The notes: generated from the letters alone by a model not told the origin. Shown: positions 34,295 to 42,703, numbered from the stretch's first letter. The stretch is 59,285 bases of DNA from Buttiauxella gaviniae ATCC 51604 (GCF_001654835.1 NZ_LXEP01000050.1:1-59285); one strand, 5' to 3'. Translations and numbers: made by a program.

Positions 34295-34630
34295 TCAGTC
34301 TTTAACCTGATTTGTGGGATAAATTGCTATATACACATACCCATAACTGCCCAGCGTATCGGCTTCACAGGTCAACCCGTTACGGTAGAGCGTGACGCAG
34401 TGCGCGTACCGGGGATTCAGCTCGTCAGAGAGCAGCATCAACTCCAGATCTGCGACAAAATGCGGGAAGGCTTCATCCAGCTGTAGGGTCTGCACCTCAC
34501 TGAATGAGCCCGTGAATCCTGCCCGGTCAGCCAGAAAATGCAGGCGATGACCTTCCTGCACCAGTCGGGCTCCGAAACACGGAGTGATATCTCGTCTAAG
34601 ACCCCAAGTTTGCGTTGAGTCGTTGTTCAT
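34295..34630 (-). CDS. CbeA/YfjZ-type antitoxin
   Basis: A 111-residue protein, MNNDSTQTWGLRRDITPCFGARLVQEGHRLHFLA..., ending CEADTLGSYGYVYIAIYP, which matches the YeeU/YfjZ/CbeA family over its length. In E. coli these proteins neutralise CbtA-type toxins by protecting and bundling the FtsZ/MreB filaments rather than by tight toxin binding. The ATG at 34630 is preceded by AGGA at 8 bases; upstream codons to 34693 overlap radC. It lies between radC and the broken toxin gene. Confidence 0.9.
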   Translation of the reverse strand: MNNDSTQTWGLRRDITPCFGARLVQEGHRLHFLADRAGFTGSFSEVQTLQLDEAFPHFVADLELMLLSDELNPRYAHCVTLYRNGLTCEADTLGSYGYVYIAIYPTNQVKD

Positions 34631-34643
34631 AATTTTATTCCTG

Positions 34644-35123
34644 TTAAAGAAGACCATGTTCCGCAAAGGAGAATATCTGCCTGCAACCGACAATCAGGTG
34701 GTCAGGTACCCGGATTTCCACCAGCATCAGCGCCTGTACCAGTCGTTGGGTAATGGCCTTGTCTGCCTGACTTGGATTCACCTCCCCGGATGGGTGGTTA
34801 TGGGCGAATATCACTGCCGCCGCGTTAAAGTACAGGGCGCGTTTTACCACCTCACGGGGATGGACTTCAGTGTGACTGAGGGTGCCGGTGAAGAGCGTTT
34901 CGTGGGCAAGCAACTGGTTCTGGTTATTAAGGTACAGCACGATAAATTCCTCGCGCTCAAGGGTTCCCATCTTCAGCCTGAGCCAGTCGCGAGCGGCCTG
35001 TGTGGAGGTGAATGCAACGCCTGGTTCGCGCAGATGCTGGTCTAGCAGATTCAGGGCACGTTTAATGCTGCGCTGTGCCGGTAAAGGTAGTTCCGGCGTA
35101 AACAAAGTCAGTTGTTTCTCCAT
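34644..35123 (-). CDS. RadC family JAB-domain protein (YfjY/YeeS type)
   Basis: A 159-residue protein with the RadC-type JAB/MPN domain. The metal motif HNHPSGEVNPSQADKAITQ is clear (about residues 107-125), and the upstream EFIVLYLNNQNQLLAHETLFTGT is typical. These island-encoded paralogues are found with anti-restriction and toxin-antitoxin genes on mobile elements; their function is not firmly known and the link to DNA repair is doubtful. It reads in the same direction as the truncated klcA and the antitoxin. Confidence 0.9.
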   Translation of the reverse strand: MEKQLTLFTPELPLPAQRSIKRALNLLDQHLREPGVAFTSTQAARDWLRLKMGTLEREEFIVLYLNNQNQLLAHETLFTGTLSHTEVHPREVVKRALYFNAAAVIFAHNHPSGEVNPSQADKAITQRLVQALMLVEIRVPDHLIVGCRQIFSFAEHGLL

Positions 35124-35134
35124 AGCAAAACTCC

Positions 35135-35458
35135 TTAATCGATGATGGCGAGAATGGCGTGGGATTCGGGATGGCTAAGGGCGTAATCCCTCAGTCGGTA
35201 GTAATGCTCTGTCATGGCATCGCACTCCGTGCGACAGGCATGGTGGCTGTATTCAATCAGACACACCGCAATGCCTGCCGCCTCAGCGCTCATTTCCGTA
35301 CTGTTGCCATTCATGTTGTTGAACAGCATCCATTTTTCATCACTATCAGCTTCGGGTGCCATAAAAGCGCCACCGTTACTGAGGGTGTAAAACTGCCAGA
35401 TACCGCAGCTGTAGTCTTCACAGAAGCGGTCCATCCAGCCAAAGATACGGGTCACCAT
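35135..35458 (-). pseudogene. 5'-truncated KlcA/YfjX-type antirestriction gene
   Basis: The 107 residues contain the C-terminal two thirds of the family: WMDRFCEDYSCGIWQFYTLSNGGAFMAP, then MSAEAAGIAVCLIEYSH and DYALSHPES. Full-length KlcA/YfjX proteins have about 35-45 further N-terminal residues that are missing; upstream the frame hits a stop and the next gene begins. The short ATG frame might still be translated, but the protein would lack part of the fold. KlcA proteins protect incoming DNA from type I restriction. This marks the right boundary of the island remnant. Confidence 0.75.
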
Positions 35459-36677
35459 GCTTAATCAACAGGCACGTACACAGTCGGCTACAGCTAACAA
35501 AACGGGTCTCTCGTTTCTACTCATTCTCAGCGCCCTGATGGCTGTTACCTCTTTATCAACCGACATTTATCTTCCTGCTATGCCGGTCATGGCAAAAGAT
35601 TTACAGGGTGATGCTGAGCTGACAATCACAGGGTTCCTTATCGGCTTTTGCATTGCGCAACTGATTTGGGGACCGATTAGCGATCGTTATGGGCGTAGAC
35701 TGCCACTGTTTATCGGTTTAGGTCTATTCATCATTGGCTCGGTGGGCTGCGCGTTATCAACAGATATCGAGCAAATTGTCTTCTGGCGTGTTTTTCAGGC
35801 GTTAGGTGCCTGTACCGGGCCGATGTTGGCACGAGCAATGATCCGTGACCTGTTTAGCCGCACTCGTGCAGCACAAATGCTTTCGACACTGATGATAATC
35901 ATGGCCATCGCGCCGATTGCAGGGCCACTGATCGGCGGGCAGATGATTAAAGTCACCTCGTGGCATGCCATTTTCTGGCTGCTGGCGATTATCGGAACAT
36001 TAATGCTGATGTCTTTATTCTGGTTACCTGAAACATTACCTGCTGAAAAACGCTCACAAGCCTCCGTGACCAGAGCCTTTCACAACTACTATGCTTTGCT
36101 AACCAATGCCAAATACATGCGTTTTACGCTATGCCTAACGTTCTATTACGTTGCAGCCTACGCCTTTATCACGGGCTCTCCGTTTGTGTACATCACGTAC
36201 TTCGGCGTAGATCCGCAGCACTACGGTTGGCTGTTTGCAGTAAACATTCTTGGACTGATGGCGGTGAGCATGGTCAACAGACGTCTGGTTCACCGCTATC
36301 CACTGGAAGCGTTGCTCAGGAATGCCGTATTCATCGCCACTATTGCAGCAATAGTGCTGGCGGTCACAACCGGCCTGGGTGTCGGTGGAATTACCGTGAT
36401 TGTCGGCGCGGTGTTCGTATTCTTCTCCATGAATGGCATCATCGCTGCGACATCCACGGCTTGCGCACTTGATGCAGTTCCTAATGTTGCAGGCTCAGCG
36501 TCGGCGCTAATGGGAGCATTACAATACGGTAGTGGCATCATATCTTCACTGCTTCTCGCTCTGTTCAGTGACGGCACGCCATGGACGATGGGCTGGATAA
36601 TTGCGGTGTTTACGGCAGCCAGCGCCTTGATGGCATTGACTGTTCAGGTAAAAAACAACTATCCCCTGCCCGAATGA
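35457..36677 (+). CDS. Bcr/CflA family multidrug MFS transporter
   Basis: A 406-residue protein with 12 membrane segments. Seen: STDIYLPAMPVMAKDL at the end of TM1, GPISDRYGRRLPL in the loop after TM2 (motif A), and ARAMIRDLF, all typical of Bcr/CflA drug:H+ antiporters (bicyclomycin, chloramphenicol and similar). Its ATG overlaps the start codon of the divergent truncated klcA by two bases, so its leader and promoter must lie in island DNA. No good SD sequence is visible. Expression may therefore differ from that of its orthologues. Confidence 0.87.
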   Translation: MLNQQARTQSATANKTGLSFLLILSALMAVTSLSTDIYLPAMPVMAKDLQGDAELTITGFLIGFCIAQLIWGPISDRYGRRLPLFIGLGLFIIGSVGCALSTDIEQIVFWRVFQALGACTGPMLARAMIRDLFSRTRAAQMLSTLMIIMAIAPIAGPLIGGQMIKVTSWHAIFWLLAIIGTLMLMSLFWLPETLPAEKRSQASVTRAFHNYYALLTNAKYMRFTLCLTFYYVAAYAFITGSPFVYITYFGVDPQHYGWLFAVNILGLMAVSMVNRRLVHRYPLEALLRNAVFIATIAAIVLAVTTGLGVGGITVIVGAVFVFFSMNGIIAATSTACALDAVPNVAGSASALMGALQYGSGIISSLLLALFSDGTPWTMGWIIAVFTAASALMALTVQVKNNYPLPE

Positions 36678-36767
36678 TTTTATGAATTTCATTCATAGTG
36701 GCTATTAACCAGGCGTAATTATCTTTCATCCCGACTCCGTTAATCTGAACGATAAATTCTGGATAAA

Positions 36768-36789
36768 TCGATACCCGCCGGGGTATCGA
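36768..36789. terminator. Hairpin between convergent MFS and hydrolase genes
   Basis: Perfect 9-bp stem TCGATACCC / GGGTATCGA with a GCCG loop. It lacks a long T tract but is placed between two convergent genes. Confidence 0.6.
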
Positions 36790-36799
36790 CAGATGCGGA

Positions 36800-37849
36800 T
36801 TAAATATTCTTATCGAAGAAGACGTCTAACTTTTGCAAAGCCTTATCAACGTATTCAGGCACCCAATACGTCTCGATATGGGTAGCGCCATCGATCAGGA
36901 AGAGTTCTTTGTCCTTCGTACCAGTGGCTTTCGCGAACGCGTCTTCAGTCATATAGAGCGTATCCGCTTTTGTACCGGCAATCATCAGCAGCGGTTTATT
37001 GATGAGATTGATATCGTCCGTTACGTCAAAGCTCATCAAATCCAGCAGACTGCTGGTGGTGTATTTAAACGTGGAGTTCGGGTGCGCGTGGGTTTTCCAG
37101 TAGTACTCGTAGCCCTGGCGATACAAGGCGAAAGGTAATTTAGCAATCTGTTCATCAGTCAGGTTGGCATCGCCGGAGTAAAGCACTTCTCCTCCGGCTG
37201 CTTCCTGAGCACGTGCGTCAGAAGCCTGCTGAAGACGCTGCTGGATAGTATCCAGCTGTGAATCCTGCATACCGTTGCGGCGCACAAGGCCTGAATTAAA
37301 CATGCTGATGGTTGCTATCGATTTGAACCGCTTGTCAGTTTGAGCCGCAACAAGTGAATAACCGCCGCCTCCGCAAATACCCAGCAGACCAAGGCGGGCG
37401 GTATCAACCCCCGGATACTGGCTGATGTAGTCAGCCATGCCGTGAACATCTTCAATACGGTTAGCCGGTTTATCCACGCTACGAGGCATACCACCGCTGG
37501 CGCCCTGATAAGCCGCATCGGCGGTAATCGTGATGTAGCCCTGTTCGGCGAGACGCTGGGCATACAACCCGGCGACCTGCTCTTTTACGCCGCCATTAGG
37601 ATGTGCAACCACCACCGCAGGGTATTTTTTAGCGGGATCATAGTGAGCAGGGGTATAGACATTCGCGGCGATCTGGATGCCATGCAGATCGTATTTCACC
37701 GGATGAATGTTGACCTTGCCTTTGACGTTCTCGGTGATGGCACCGTCATAGGCCAGTGTGAATGGATTTTTTTTATAATCAGCCGCATTGACTGAGGTCA
37801 CTCCGGCCATTGCCGTGAGTAGCATTGCACTGATAAGCGTGAATTTCAT
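36800..37849 (-). CDS. Exported dienelactone-hydrolase-like alpha/beta hydrolase with Cys nucleophile
   Basis: A 349-residue protein with a signal peptide (cleavage near NAADYKK). The alpha/beta-hydrolase core runs from about residue 55: YPAVVVAHPNGG (oxyanion region), the nucleophile elbow LLGICGGGGYS (Cys in place of Ser, about residue 158), the acid in AGTKADTLY and the His in DGATHIETYW. Dienelactone hydrolases also use Cys in this elbow. It should act on esters or lactones in the periplasm. It is divergent from the aldo/keto reductase operon, and the region between them holds several TGTCAG/CTGACA sites, so it is probably co-regulated by the adjacent two-component system. Confidence 0.8.
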   Translation of the reverse strand: MKFTLISAMLLTAMAGVTSVNAADYKKNPFTLAYDGAITENVKGKVNIHPVKYDLHGIQIAANVYTPAHYDPAKKYPAVVVAHPNGGVKEQVAGLYAQRLAEQGYITITADAAYQGASGGMPRSVDKPANRIEDVHGMADYISQYPGVDTARLGLLGICGGGGYSLVAAQTDKRFKSIATISMFNSGLVRRNGMQDSQLDTIQQRLQQASDARAQEAAGGEVLYSGDANLTDEQIAKLPFALYRQGYEYYWKTHAHPNSTFKYTTSSLLDLMSFDVTDDINLINKPLLMIAGTKADTLYMTEDAFAKATGTKDKELFLIDGATHIETYWVPEYVDKALQKLDVFFDKNI

Positions 37850-37927
37850 GGTCTCTCCCGATGAGTGTCAGCCTGGTTATGCAGGCTCGCGGAATCAAAT
37901 TTGCAGGCTCAGATTAGGCAGAGAGGG

Positions 37928-38018
37928 CTGTCAGCATCGTGACAGGGAAATAACATTGTTGTCAGGAAAGGGACCGGGATGGTTAGTGTTTCTGACAACG
38001 CTGTCAGGTAACTGTCAG
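37928..38018. promoter_or_regulatory. Cluster of TGTCAG/CTGACA sites, likely response-regulator operator
   Basis: Sites seen: CTGTCA-N6-TGACAG at 37928-37945, TTGTCAGG at 37959-37966, CTGACA-N4-TGTCAG at 37992-38007 and a further TGTCAG at 38013-38018. The copies at 38001 and 38012 are 11 bp apart, one helical turn. The core TGACA-N4-TGTCA matches the known CusR/HprR-type box. It lies between the divergent hydrolase and reductase genes, and an isolated TGTCAG also occurs at 37866. Confidence 0.65.
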
Positions 38019-38044
38019 CTTTATGTTGGCAATCAGGAGGCAGA

Positions 38045-38101
38045 ATGGTCTCGCTTAATGAGTTTCACGTTCAATTTTCTGAGAAAAGGAGCGATCAATG
38101 A
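38045..38101 (+). CDS. Possible 18-codon leader peptide coupled to the reductase
   Basis: AGGAGG at 38035-38040 is followed 4 bases later by ATG and 18 sense codons (MVSLNEFHVQFSEKRSDQ). The stop TGA overlaps the ATG of the reductase (ATGA). The reductase also has its own AAGGAG. The arrangement suggests translational coupling; the peptide itself shows no runs of one amino acid as in attenuators. Confidence 0.35.
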   Translation: MVSLNEFHVQFSEKRSDQ

Positions 38102-39264
38102 AAAGCCAGAATGATCCAACAATGCCAGCGCGACGCAAGCTATTAGTCGCCGGGGCGGGTATTGCCGCCGCCACGCTGATCCCCCATGTATCGGCAGCGA
38201 GCCCATCCTCTCAGGTCGATTCATCCAGACAAACCAACCAACACTCTGCTGCTCTGGGCAAACGTAGACTTGGGAAACTGGAAGTTTCTGCCGTCGGTCT
38301 GGGCGTGCAGAACATGAGTCGCAAATATGACACCTCTGTTCCCTGGCGTCCTGAGATGATCAATGTTATCCACCGGGCATTTGATGAAGGGGTAACGTTC
38401 TTCGACGCTGCTGAAGCCTACGGCCCCTTTGAAGTCGAAAAAATTCTCGGGGAAGGCGTCGCCCCATTCAGGGACAAAATCGTTATTGCCACTAAGTTTG
38501 GCTGGAACATTGACCAGCAGACAGGTAAGCGACTGCCGGGTCTTAACAGCAGACCGGAGCATATCAGACAGGTCGTCGAAAACATGCTCAAACGCCTGCG
38601 CACCGATCGCATCGACTTACTGTATCAACACCGGGTTGATCCGCAGATCCCAATCGAAGATGTCGCCGGTGTGGTGAAAGATTTAATGGATCAAGGAAAA
38701 GTCCTGCACTGGGGTCTGTCTGAAATGGGCATCAACACGTTGAGACGCGCCCATGCGGCATTACCCGTTACCGCCGTACAAAGTGAATACTCCATGCTCT
38801 GGCGCGGCCCTGAAAAGCAGGTACTTCCGGTATGTGAAGAGCTGGGCATTGGTTTTGTGCCATGGAGCCCACTCGGCGTACAGTTTTTAACGGGCTGGAT
38901 TGATGGAAATACCCGGTTCGCTGCCGGTGATATACGTGCTATAGAAACGCGATTTTCACCCGACAATCTCCCGCACAACTTACAACTCGTTGAGTTGCTG
39001 AAAACCTGGGCGATAAGAAAAAATGCCGCACCGGGTCAGATTGCGCTGGCATGGCTCCTGGCCCGTAAATCCTGGATAGTTCCGATCCCGGGCACCACCA
39101 ATAAAGACCATATGCAGCAAAACACAGCGGCTACCGGCGTGTCGCTGACTGCGGCAGAAATGACCGAGCTCACCCGCTCACTAGATGCGATCACTATCCA
39201 GGGGCAACGTCTGCCGGATGCCGTGCAGGTTTATTCCGATGTTGAAGCACCGATGAAAAGTTAA
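38098..39264 (+). CDS. Exported aldo/keto reductase with twin-arginine signal
   Basis: A 388-residue protein. The N-terminus PARRKLLVAGAGIAAATLIPHVSAAS is a Tat-type signal. The AKR barrel begins near residue 54: LGLGVQNMS region, FFDAAEAYGPFEVEKILGEG with the catalytic Asp and Tyr, the Lys in VIATKFGW and the His in LLYQHRVDP. The C-terminal VPIPGTTNKDHMQQN is the nucleotide-binding motif. Tat export would carry a folded, cofactor-loaded enzyme to the periplasm. It is first in a run of genes continuing with the response regulator, and GAGG precedes the next gene. The substrate is unknown; quinones or carbonyl toxicants are plausible. Confidence 0.85.
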   Translation: MKSQNDPTMPARRKLLVAGAGIAAATLIPHVSAASPSSQVDSSRQTNQHSAALGKRRLGKLEVSAVGLGVQNMSRKYDTSVPWRPEMINVIHRAFDEGVTFFDAAEAYGPFEVEKILGEGVAPFRDKIVIATKFGWNIDQQTGKRLPGLNSRPEHIRQVVENMLKRLRTDRIDLLYQHRVDPQIPIEDVAGVVKDLMDQGKVLHWGLSEMGINTLRRAHAALPVTAVQSEYSMLWRGPEKQVLPVCEELGIGFVPWSPLGVQFLTGWIDGNTRFAAGDIRAIETRFSPDNLPHNLQLVELLKTWAIRKNAAPGQIALAWLLARKSWIVPIPGTTNKDHMQQNTAATGVSLTAAEMTELTRSLDAITIQGQRLPDAVQVYSDVEAPMKS

Positions 39265-39278
39265 GAGGAAGTCCCGTT

Positions 39279-39959
39279 ATGCGCCTGTTGTTAGTCGAAG
39301 ATGAAGAAAAAACGTCAACCTATCTCAACCGTGCGTTGAGTGAGTCCGGATTTACGGTAGATGTCTCTGCAGATGGTGCTGAAGGTCTTCATTACGCGCT
39401 GGAGTTCGACTACGACGCGATAATACTGGATGTAATGCTACCGGGGATGGATGGCTACCGGGTACTTGAGGGTGTGCGAGCAGCTAAACAGACGCCGGTA
39501 CTGATGCTCTCGGCTCGCGGCTCGGTCGACGAGCGTGTTAAAGGGCTACGTCTTGGCGCGGATGATTATCTGCCCAAGCCCTTTTCGCTTATTGAACTGG
39601 TGGCGCGTATTCAGGCACTGGTGCGCCGCCGCGCTACGGATGGCGCAGACATCACCCAACTGCAAATTCACGATCTGCATCTCGACCTTCTGGCTCGCCG
39701 TGTATTTCGTGCCGGAACGCGACTGGAGCTGACCGCGAAAGAATTTTCCCTGTTGAGCCTTCTGGCCCGGCATCAGGGGGAGATTCTGTCAAAGATGATG
39801 ATTGCGGAGCAGATATGGGACATGAATTTTGACAGCGATGCCAACGTGGTTGAGGTGGCCATTAAACGACTTCGAGCCAAAGTGGATGCCCCGTTCGATA
39901 TCAAACTATTGCATACCGTTCGTGGCATGGGTTATGTCCTCGAAGTACGGTCCGAATAA
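39279..39959 (+). CDS. OmpR-family response regulator, CusR-like
   Basis: A 226-residue regulator. The receiver has the acidic pocket VEDEEKT, phosphoacceptor D51 (ILDVMLPGMDGY), T/S in LMLSARG and the Lys in YLPKPFS. The effector is an OmpR-type winged helix (LELTAKEFSLLSLLARHQGEILSK...VVEVAIKRLRAKVD...VRGMGYVLE). The closest style is CusR/HprR/PcoR (heavy-metal or oxidant responsive). It is 14 bp after the reductase with AGAGGAAG upstream, and one base before the kinase frame. Its likely sites are CTGACA-N4-TGTCAG at 37992 and 41401. Confidence 0.92.
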   Translation: MRLLLVEDEEKTSTYLNRALSESGFTVDVSADGAEGLHYALEFDYDAIILDVMLPGMDGYRVLEGVRAAKQTPVLMLSARGSVDERVKGLRLGADDYLPKPFSLIELVARIQALVRRRATDGADITQLQIHDLHLDLLARRVFRAGTRLELTAKEFSLLSLLARHQGEILSKMMIAEQIWDMNFDSDANVVEVAIKRLRAKVDAPFDIKLLHTVRGMGYVLEVRSE

Positions 39960-39974
39960 ATGAAGGGGATAAGC

Positions 39975-41432
39975 ATGCCTAAGCGTTCCATCTCCGTTCA
40001 TCTGGCGCTGATGTTTGCCTTATCCGCGCTGCTGATTGTATCCGTTATCGGCATCCTGCTAAGAAGCTCCTTACATGACTCTTTGCAAAAGCAGATGCAC
40101 AACGAACTGCTGTTCCGGGAATCATTAATGAGTCCGTGGATCACCGCCCGAACCTCGGCTGACGGCTGGTCTACGCTGGCCAATAAATTCACTGTGTTAA
40201 CCAATTCTGAAGGTGAACGCGTTCGCTACTGGATAGTGAGCGATAACCCACGCTTTAGCATAGGGGGAACACCACCGGTGGGTGTTCAGTGGTCTTCTTT
40301 ACAGGAAGGCTTTAATAAAGTGCCAGGTGCATCAGAAGGTGCATGCTCGCTGTTTCTGTTAGTGAAAACCATCCCCGCCAACGGTGAAAGGCCTGAGCTG
40401 CGCTATGTGGTTGCCATCGACTCCACGCCGTACATGGGCACACTCGATGCGTTCACGCGTACATTGCTGATCATTACCGCTCTGGGCGTCGTGATTGTCG
40501 CCTTGCTGGGATACGTCGTTTCAAGGATCGGTCTTCGTCCCGTTGGGGCGCTCAGTAAACAGGCCCGGCAACTCGCTCCCGGGGACCATGGTCAGCGCCT
40601 GAATATCCGCGATTTGCCCGAAGAGTTGCAGCAACTGGCGTCATCCTTTAACGGCGTGTTAGAGCGTCAGGAAATCGCCTGGAGGCAGCTCGAAAGCTTT
40701 AATGCCGATGTTGCGCATGAACTCCGGACTCCGCTGACTAATCTGATCGGCCAGACTCAGCTGGGGCTCTCGCGCCGACGTTCTCAAGATGAACTGGAAG
40801 AGTTACTGGGTTCTAACCTGGAAGAACTTGAACGCATGACCTCGATAGTTAACGACATGCTGTTCCTGTCCCATGCCCATGCGGGTGAACATGCGTCCCA
40901 GCTTACCCAGGTGTCCCTGCGGGAAGAAACCCTGAAAACAGCGGAGTATGTGGAACCCTCTTTTGCTGAAAAACAGCTCTCTCTGGATGTTCAGGGCGAC
41001 GTTACCGCGCACATCGACCGACGACTCTTCCACCGCTCACTGGCCAATTTACTGGAAAATAGCGCAAGACACTCACCCTCCAACAGCACGGTTACGGTGC
41101 GCTTAAGCGAAAGAAACAATCAAGCCTGTGTTGAAGTTTCAAACCCGGGCGATCCGATAGCACCAGAGCACTTACACCGGCTTTTCGAGCGGTTCTATCG
41201 CGTTGACACCTCCCGGGCCAGGAGTGATACCCATCATGGGCTGGGCCTGTCTATCGTGCGTGCCGTCGCCATTATGCACCGGGGAGATGTCTTTGCGCGA
41301 AGTGAAGGTGGCATCAATACATTTGGTCTCACCTTTGCGATGCAAGCGGATAAAGCTGAGGGCAATGCTCACTCCGACACTGAGCCGGGACCAGGGTTAA
41401 CTGACAGAATTGTCAGGGGGGCGTCAGCCTGA
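39975..41432 (+). CDS. Sensor histidine kinase, CusS-like
   Basis: A 485-residue membrane kinase. TM1 is near residues 10-30, a periplasmic sensor of about 130 residues follows, then TM2 (LLIITALGVVIVALLGYVVS), HAMP, the dimerisation helix with H248 (FNADVAHELRTPLTNLIG), an N-box (NLLENSARHS), and G boxes (HHGLGLSIVRA). The ATG at 39975 has AAGGGG 6 bases upstream, so I prefer it over 39960. The periplasmic domain has a single Cys (GACSLF) and no obvious His/Met metal cluster, so the signal may differ from copper or silver. The last codons contain an operator-like palindrome (41401-41416). Confidence 0.9.
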   Translation: MPKRSISVHLALMFALSALLIVSVIGILLRSSLHDSLQKQMHNELLFRESLMSPWITARTSADGWSTLANKFTVLTNSEGERVRYWIVSDNPRFSIGGTPPVGVQWSSLQEGFNKVPGASEGACSLFLLVKTIPANGERPELRYVVAIDSTPYMGTLDAFTRTLLIITALGVVIVALLGYVVSRIGLRPVGALSKQARQLAPGDHGQRLNIRDLPEELQQLASSFNGVLERQEIAWRQLESFNADVAHELRTPLTNLIGQTQLGLSRRRSQDELEELLGSNLEELERMTSIVNDMLFLSHAHAGEHASQLTQVSLREETLKTAEYVEPSFAEKQLSLDVQGDVTAHIDRRLFHRSLANLLENSARHSPSNSTVTVRLSERNNQACVEVSNPGDPIAPEHLHRLFERFYRVDTSRARSDTHHGLGLSIVRAVAIMHRGDVFARSEGGINTFGLTFAMQADKAEGNAHSDTEPGPGLTDRIVRGASA

Positions 41433-41435
41433 CGT
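41401..41435. promoter_or_regulatory. CTGACA-N4-TGTCAG operator before the cupin gene
   Basis: CTGACA-GAAT-TGTCAG at 41401-41416 has the same arms and spacer length as the site at 37992-38007. A second inverted repeat CGTCAG-C-CTGACG follows at 41422-41434. Both lie in the last codons of the kinase gene, about 80 bp before the cupin start, and suggest an internal promoter controlled by the same regulator. Confidence 0.6.
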
Positions 41436-41496
41436 CATCACCCCCTCGATAAAATTATCGCAGGCAATCCCCTCTTCATTGATAAGGACGCTTTGC

Positions 41497-41976
41497 ATGA
41501 TCGGACATTTTCGTTACCTCGGGCTGTTACTGCCCCTCTTCACATTTTCATCCTGGGCAGCGGAGCAAAATCCCGCTGTCCATATCGCCCCCGCCGGAAG
41601 CCAGAATGCGGTGTACGGGCCAGCCGAGAACTTTACCGGTCGCGTCCGGGTTGATCCTCTCTTCAAACCGGATAACGACATCAGTGTTTCCGGGGCTTAT
41701 GTCACTTTTGAGCCTGGTGCTCATTCCGCCTGGCATACGCATCCGGCAGGTCAGCGGCTGATTGTGACCTCGGGTGTGGGGCTCACCCAACAAGAAGGCC
41801 AGCCGGTGCAGGTTATCCGCGCCGGTGACGTTGTCTCTTGCCCGGCGGGCGTCAAACACTGGCACGGAGCGGCACCCGGCAGCGCAATGACGCATCTGGC
41901 GATAACCGGGATTGTGGATGGCAAAAGCGTTAACTGGATGGAGAAAGTGACAGATGAACAATACCACGCCCATTAA
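41497..41976 (+). CDS. Exported cupin-domain protein
   Basis: A 159-residue protein with signal peptide (LGLLLPLFTFSSWAAEQ). The single cupin barrel carries the metal-binding motif 1 SAWHTHPAGQRLIVTSG with His ligands and Glu replaced by Gln (PAGQRL), and motif 2 CPAGVKHWHGAAPG. Bacterial cupins of this type (quercetinase- or mandelonitrile-lyase-like) are often next to carboxymuconolactone-decarboxylase genes. AAGGA precedes the ATG at 41497, and the open frame upstream to 41410 runs into the kinase gene. Its end overlaps the next gene by 23 bp. Confidence 0.83.
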   Translation: MIGHFRYLGLLLPLFTFSSWAAEQNPAVHIAPAGSQNAVYGPAENFTGRVRVDPLFKPDNDISVSGAYVTFEPGAHSAWHTHPAGQRLIVTSGVGLTQQEGQPVQVIRAGDVVSCPAGVKHWHGAAPGSAMTHLAITGIVDGKSVNWMEKVTDEQYHAH

Positions 41977-42703
41977 AGCATTAGCGGCAGCGGTACTGCT
42001 GACCTTTGGTTTTGGTCTCGCGGCACATGCTGCGCCCGTCAATAAAGGAGCCTCAGAAATGAACCACGAAAAAAAGGTTTCAGATACCCTGTCAGCCAGC
42101 CAACAGGCCATCCCGTTGATTGCGGCATCAATGGCCAGCAGTCAGATGGACAAGCTGAATGCCGTCCTGAATCAGGGACTTGACGCAGGACTCACGATAA
42201 ACGAAACCAAAGAGATTCTCGTCCAGCTTTATGCCTACACAGGCTTTCCCCGTAGCCTGAATGCACTTAGCGAACTGATGAAGGTCGTCGAAGCACGTAA
42301 ACAACGTGGTATCAAAGACGTTGAGGGTAAAGAACCGGTTGCCCCAATCCCTGTCGGAGATGAGCTTCGCCGTGTCGGTACCGCAAACCAGACGAAAATC
42401 TCAGGCGCTCCCGTACAGGGACCGCTATTTGATTTTGCCCCGGTCATTAACCGATTCCTGCAAACGCATCTGTTTGGCGACATTTTCGCCCGCGATAACC
42501 TTGACTGGCAAAGCCGCGAGCTGGCAACGGTTGGCGCATTGGCGGCCACTCCAGGCGTTGAAGCCCAGCTGTTATCGCATACACGAGCAAGCATGCGGGT
42601 CGGCCTGACGGCAGCACAGCTGGTACTGGTTCTGCGTGAACATGGCGAAAATGATGCAGCAACGCGGGCTGAAAAGGCGCTGCAACAAGCCCTCGCAAAC
42701 TAA
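41954..42703 (+). CDS. Exported carboxymuconolactone-decarboxylase (AhpD-like) family protein
   Basis: A 249-residue protein with a signal peptide (LAAAVLLTFGFGLAAHAAP). It holds two CMD repeats: residues about 60-115 (KLNAVLNQGLDAGLTINETKEILVQLYAYTGFPRSLNAL) and about 170-245 (NLDWQSRELATVGALAATPGVEAQLLSHTRASMRVGLTAAQLVLVL). The second repeat lacks the CxxC seen in AhpD, so it is unlikely to be a peroxidase of that kind. The usual family members are cytoplasmic, so the export signal is notable. It overlaps the cupin and precedes a flavodoxin by 12 bp. Confidence 0.83.
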   Translation: MNNTTPIKALAAAVLLTFGFGLAAHAAPVNKGASEMNHEKKVSDTLSASQQAIPLIAASMASSQMDKLNAVLNQGLDAGLTINETKEILVQLYAYTGFPRSLNALSELMKVVEARKQRGIKDVEGKEPVAPIPVGDELRRVGTANQTKISGAPVQGPLFDFAPVINRFLQTHLFGDIFARDNLDWQSRELATVGALAATPGVEAQLLSHTRASMRVGLTAAQLVLVLREHGENDAATRAEKALQQALAN

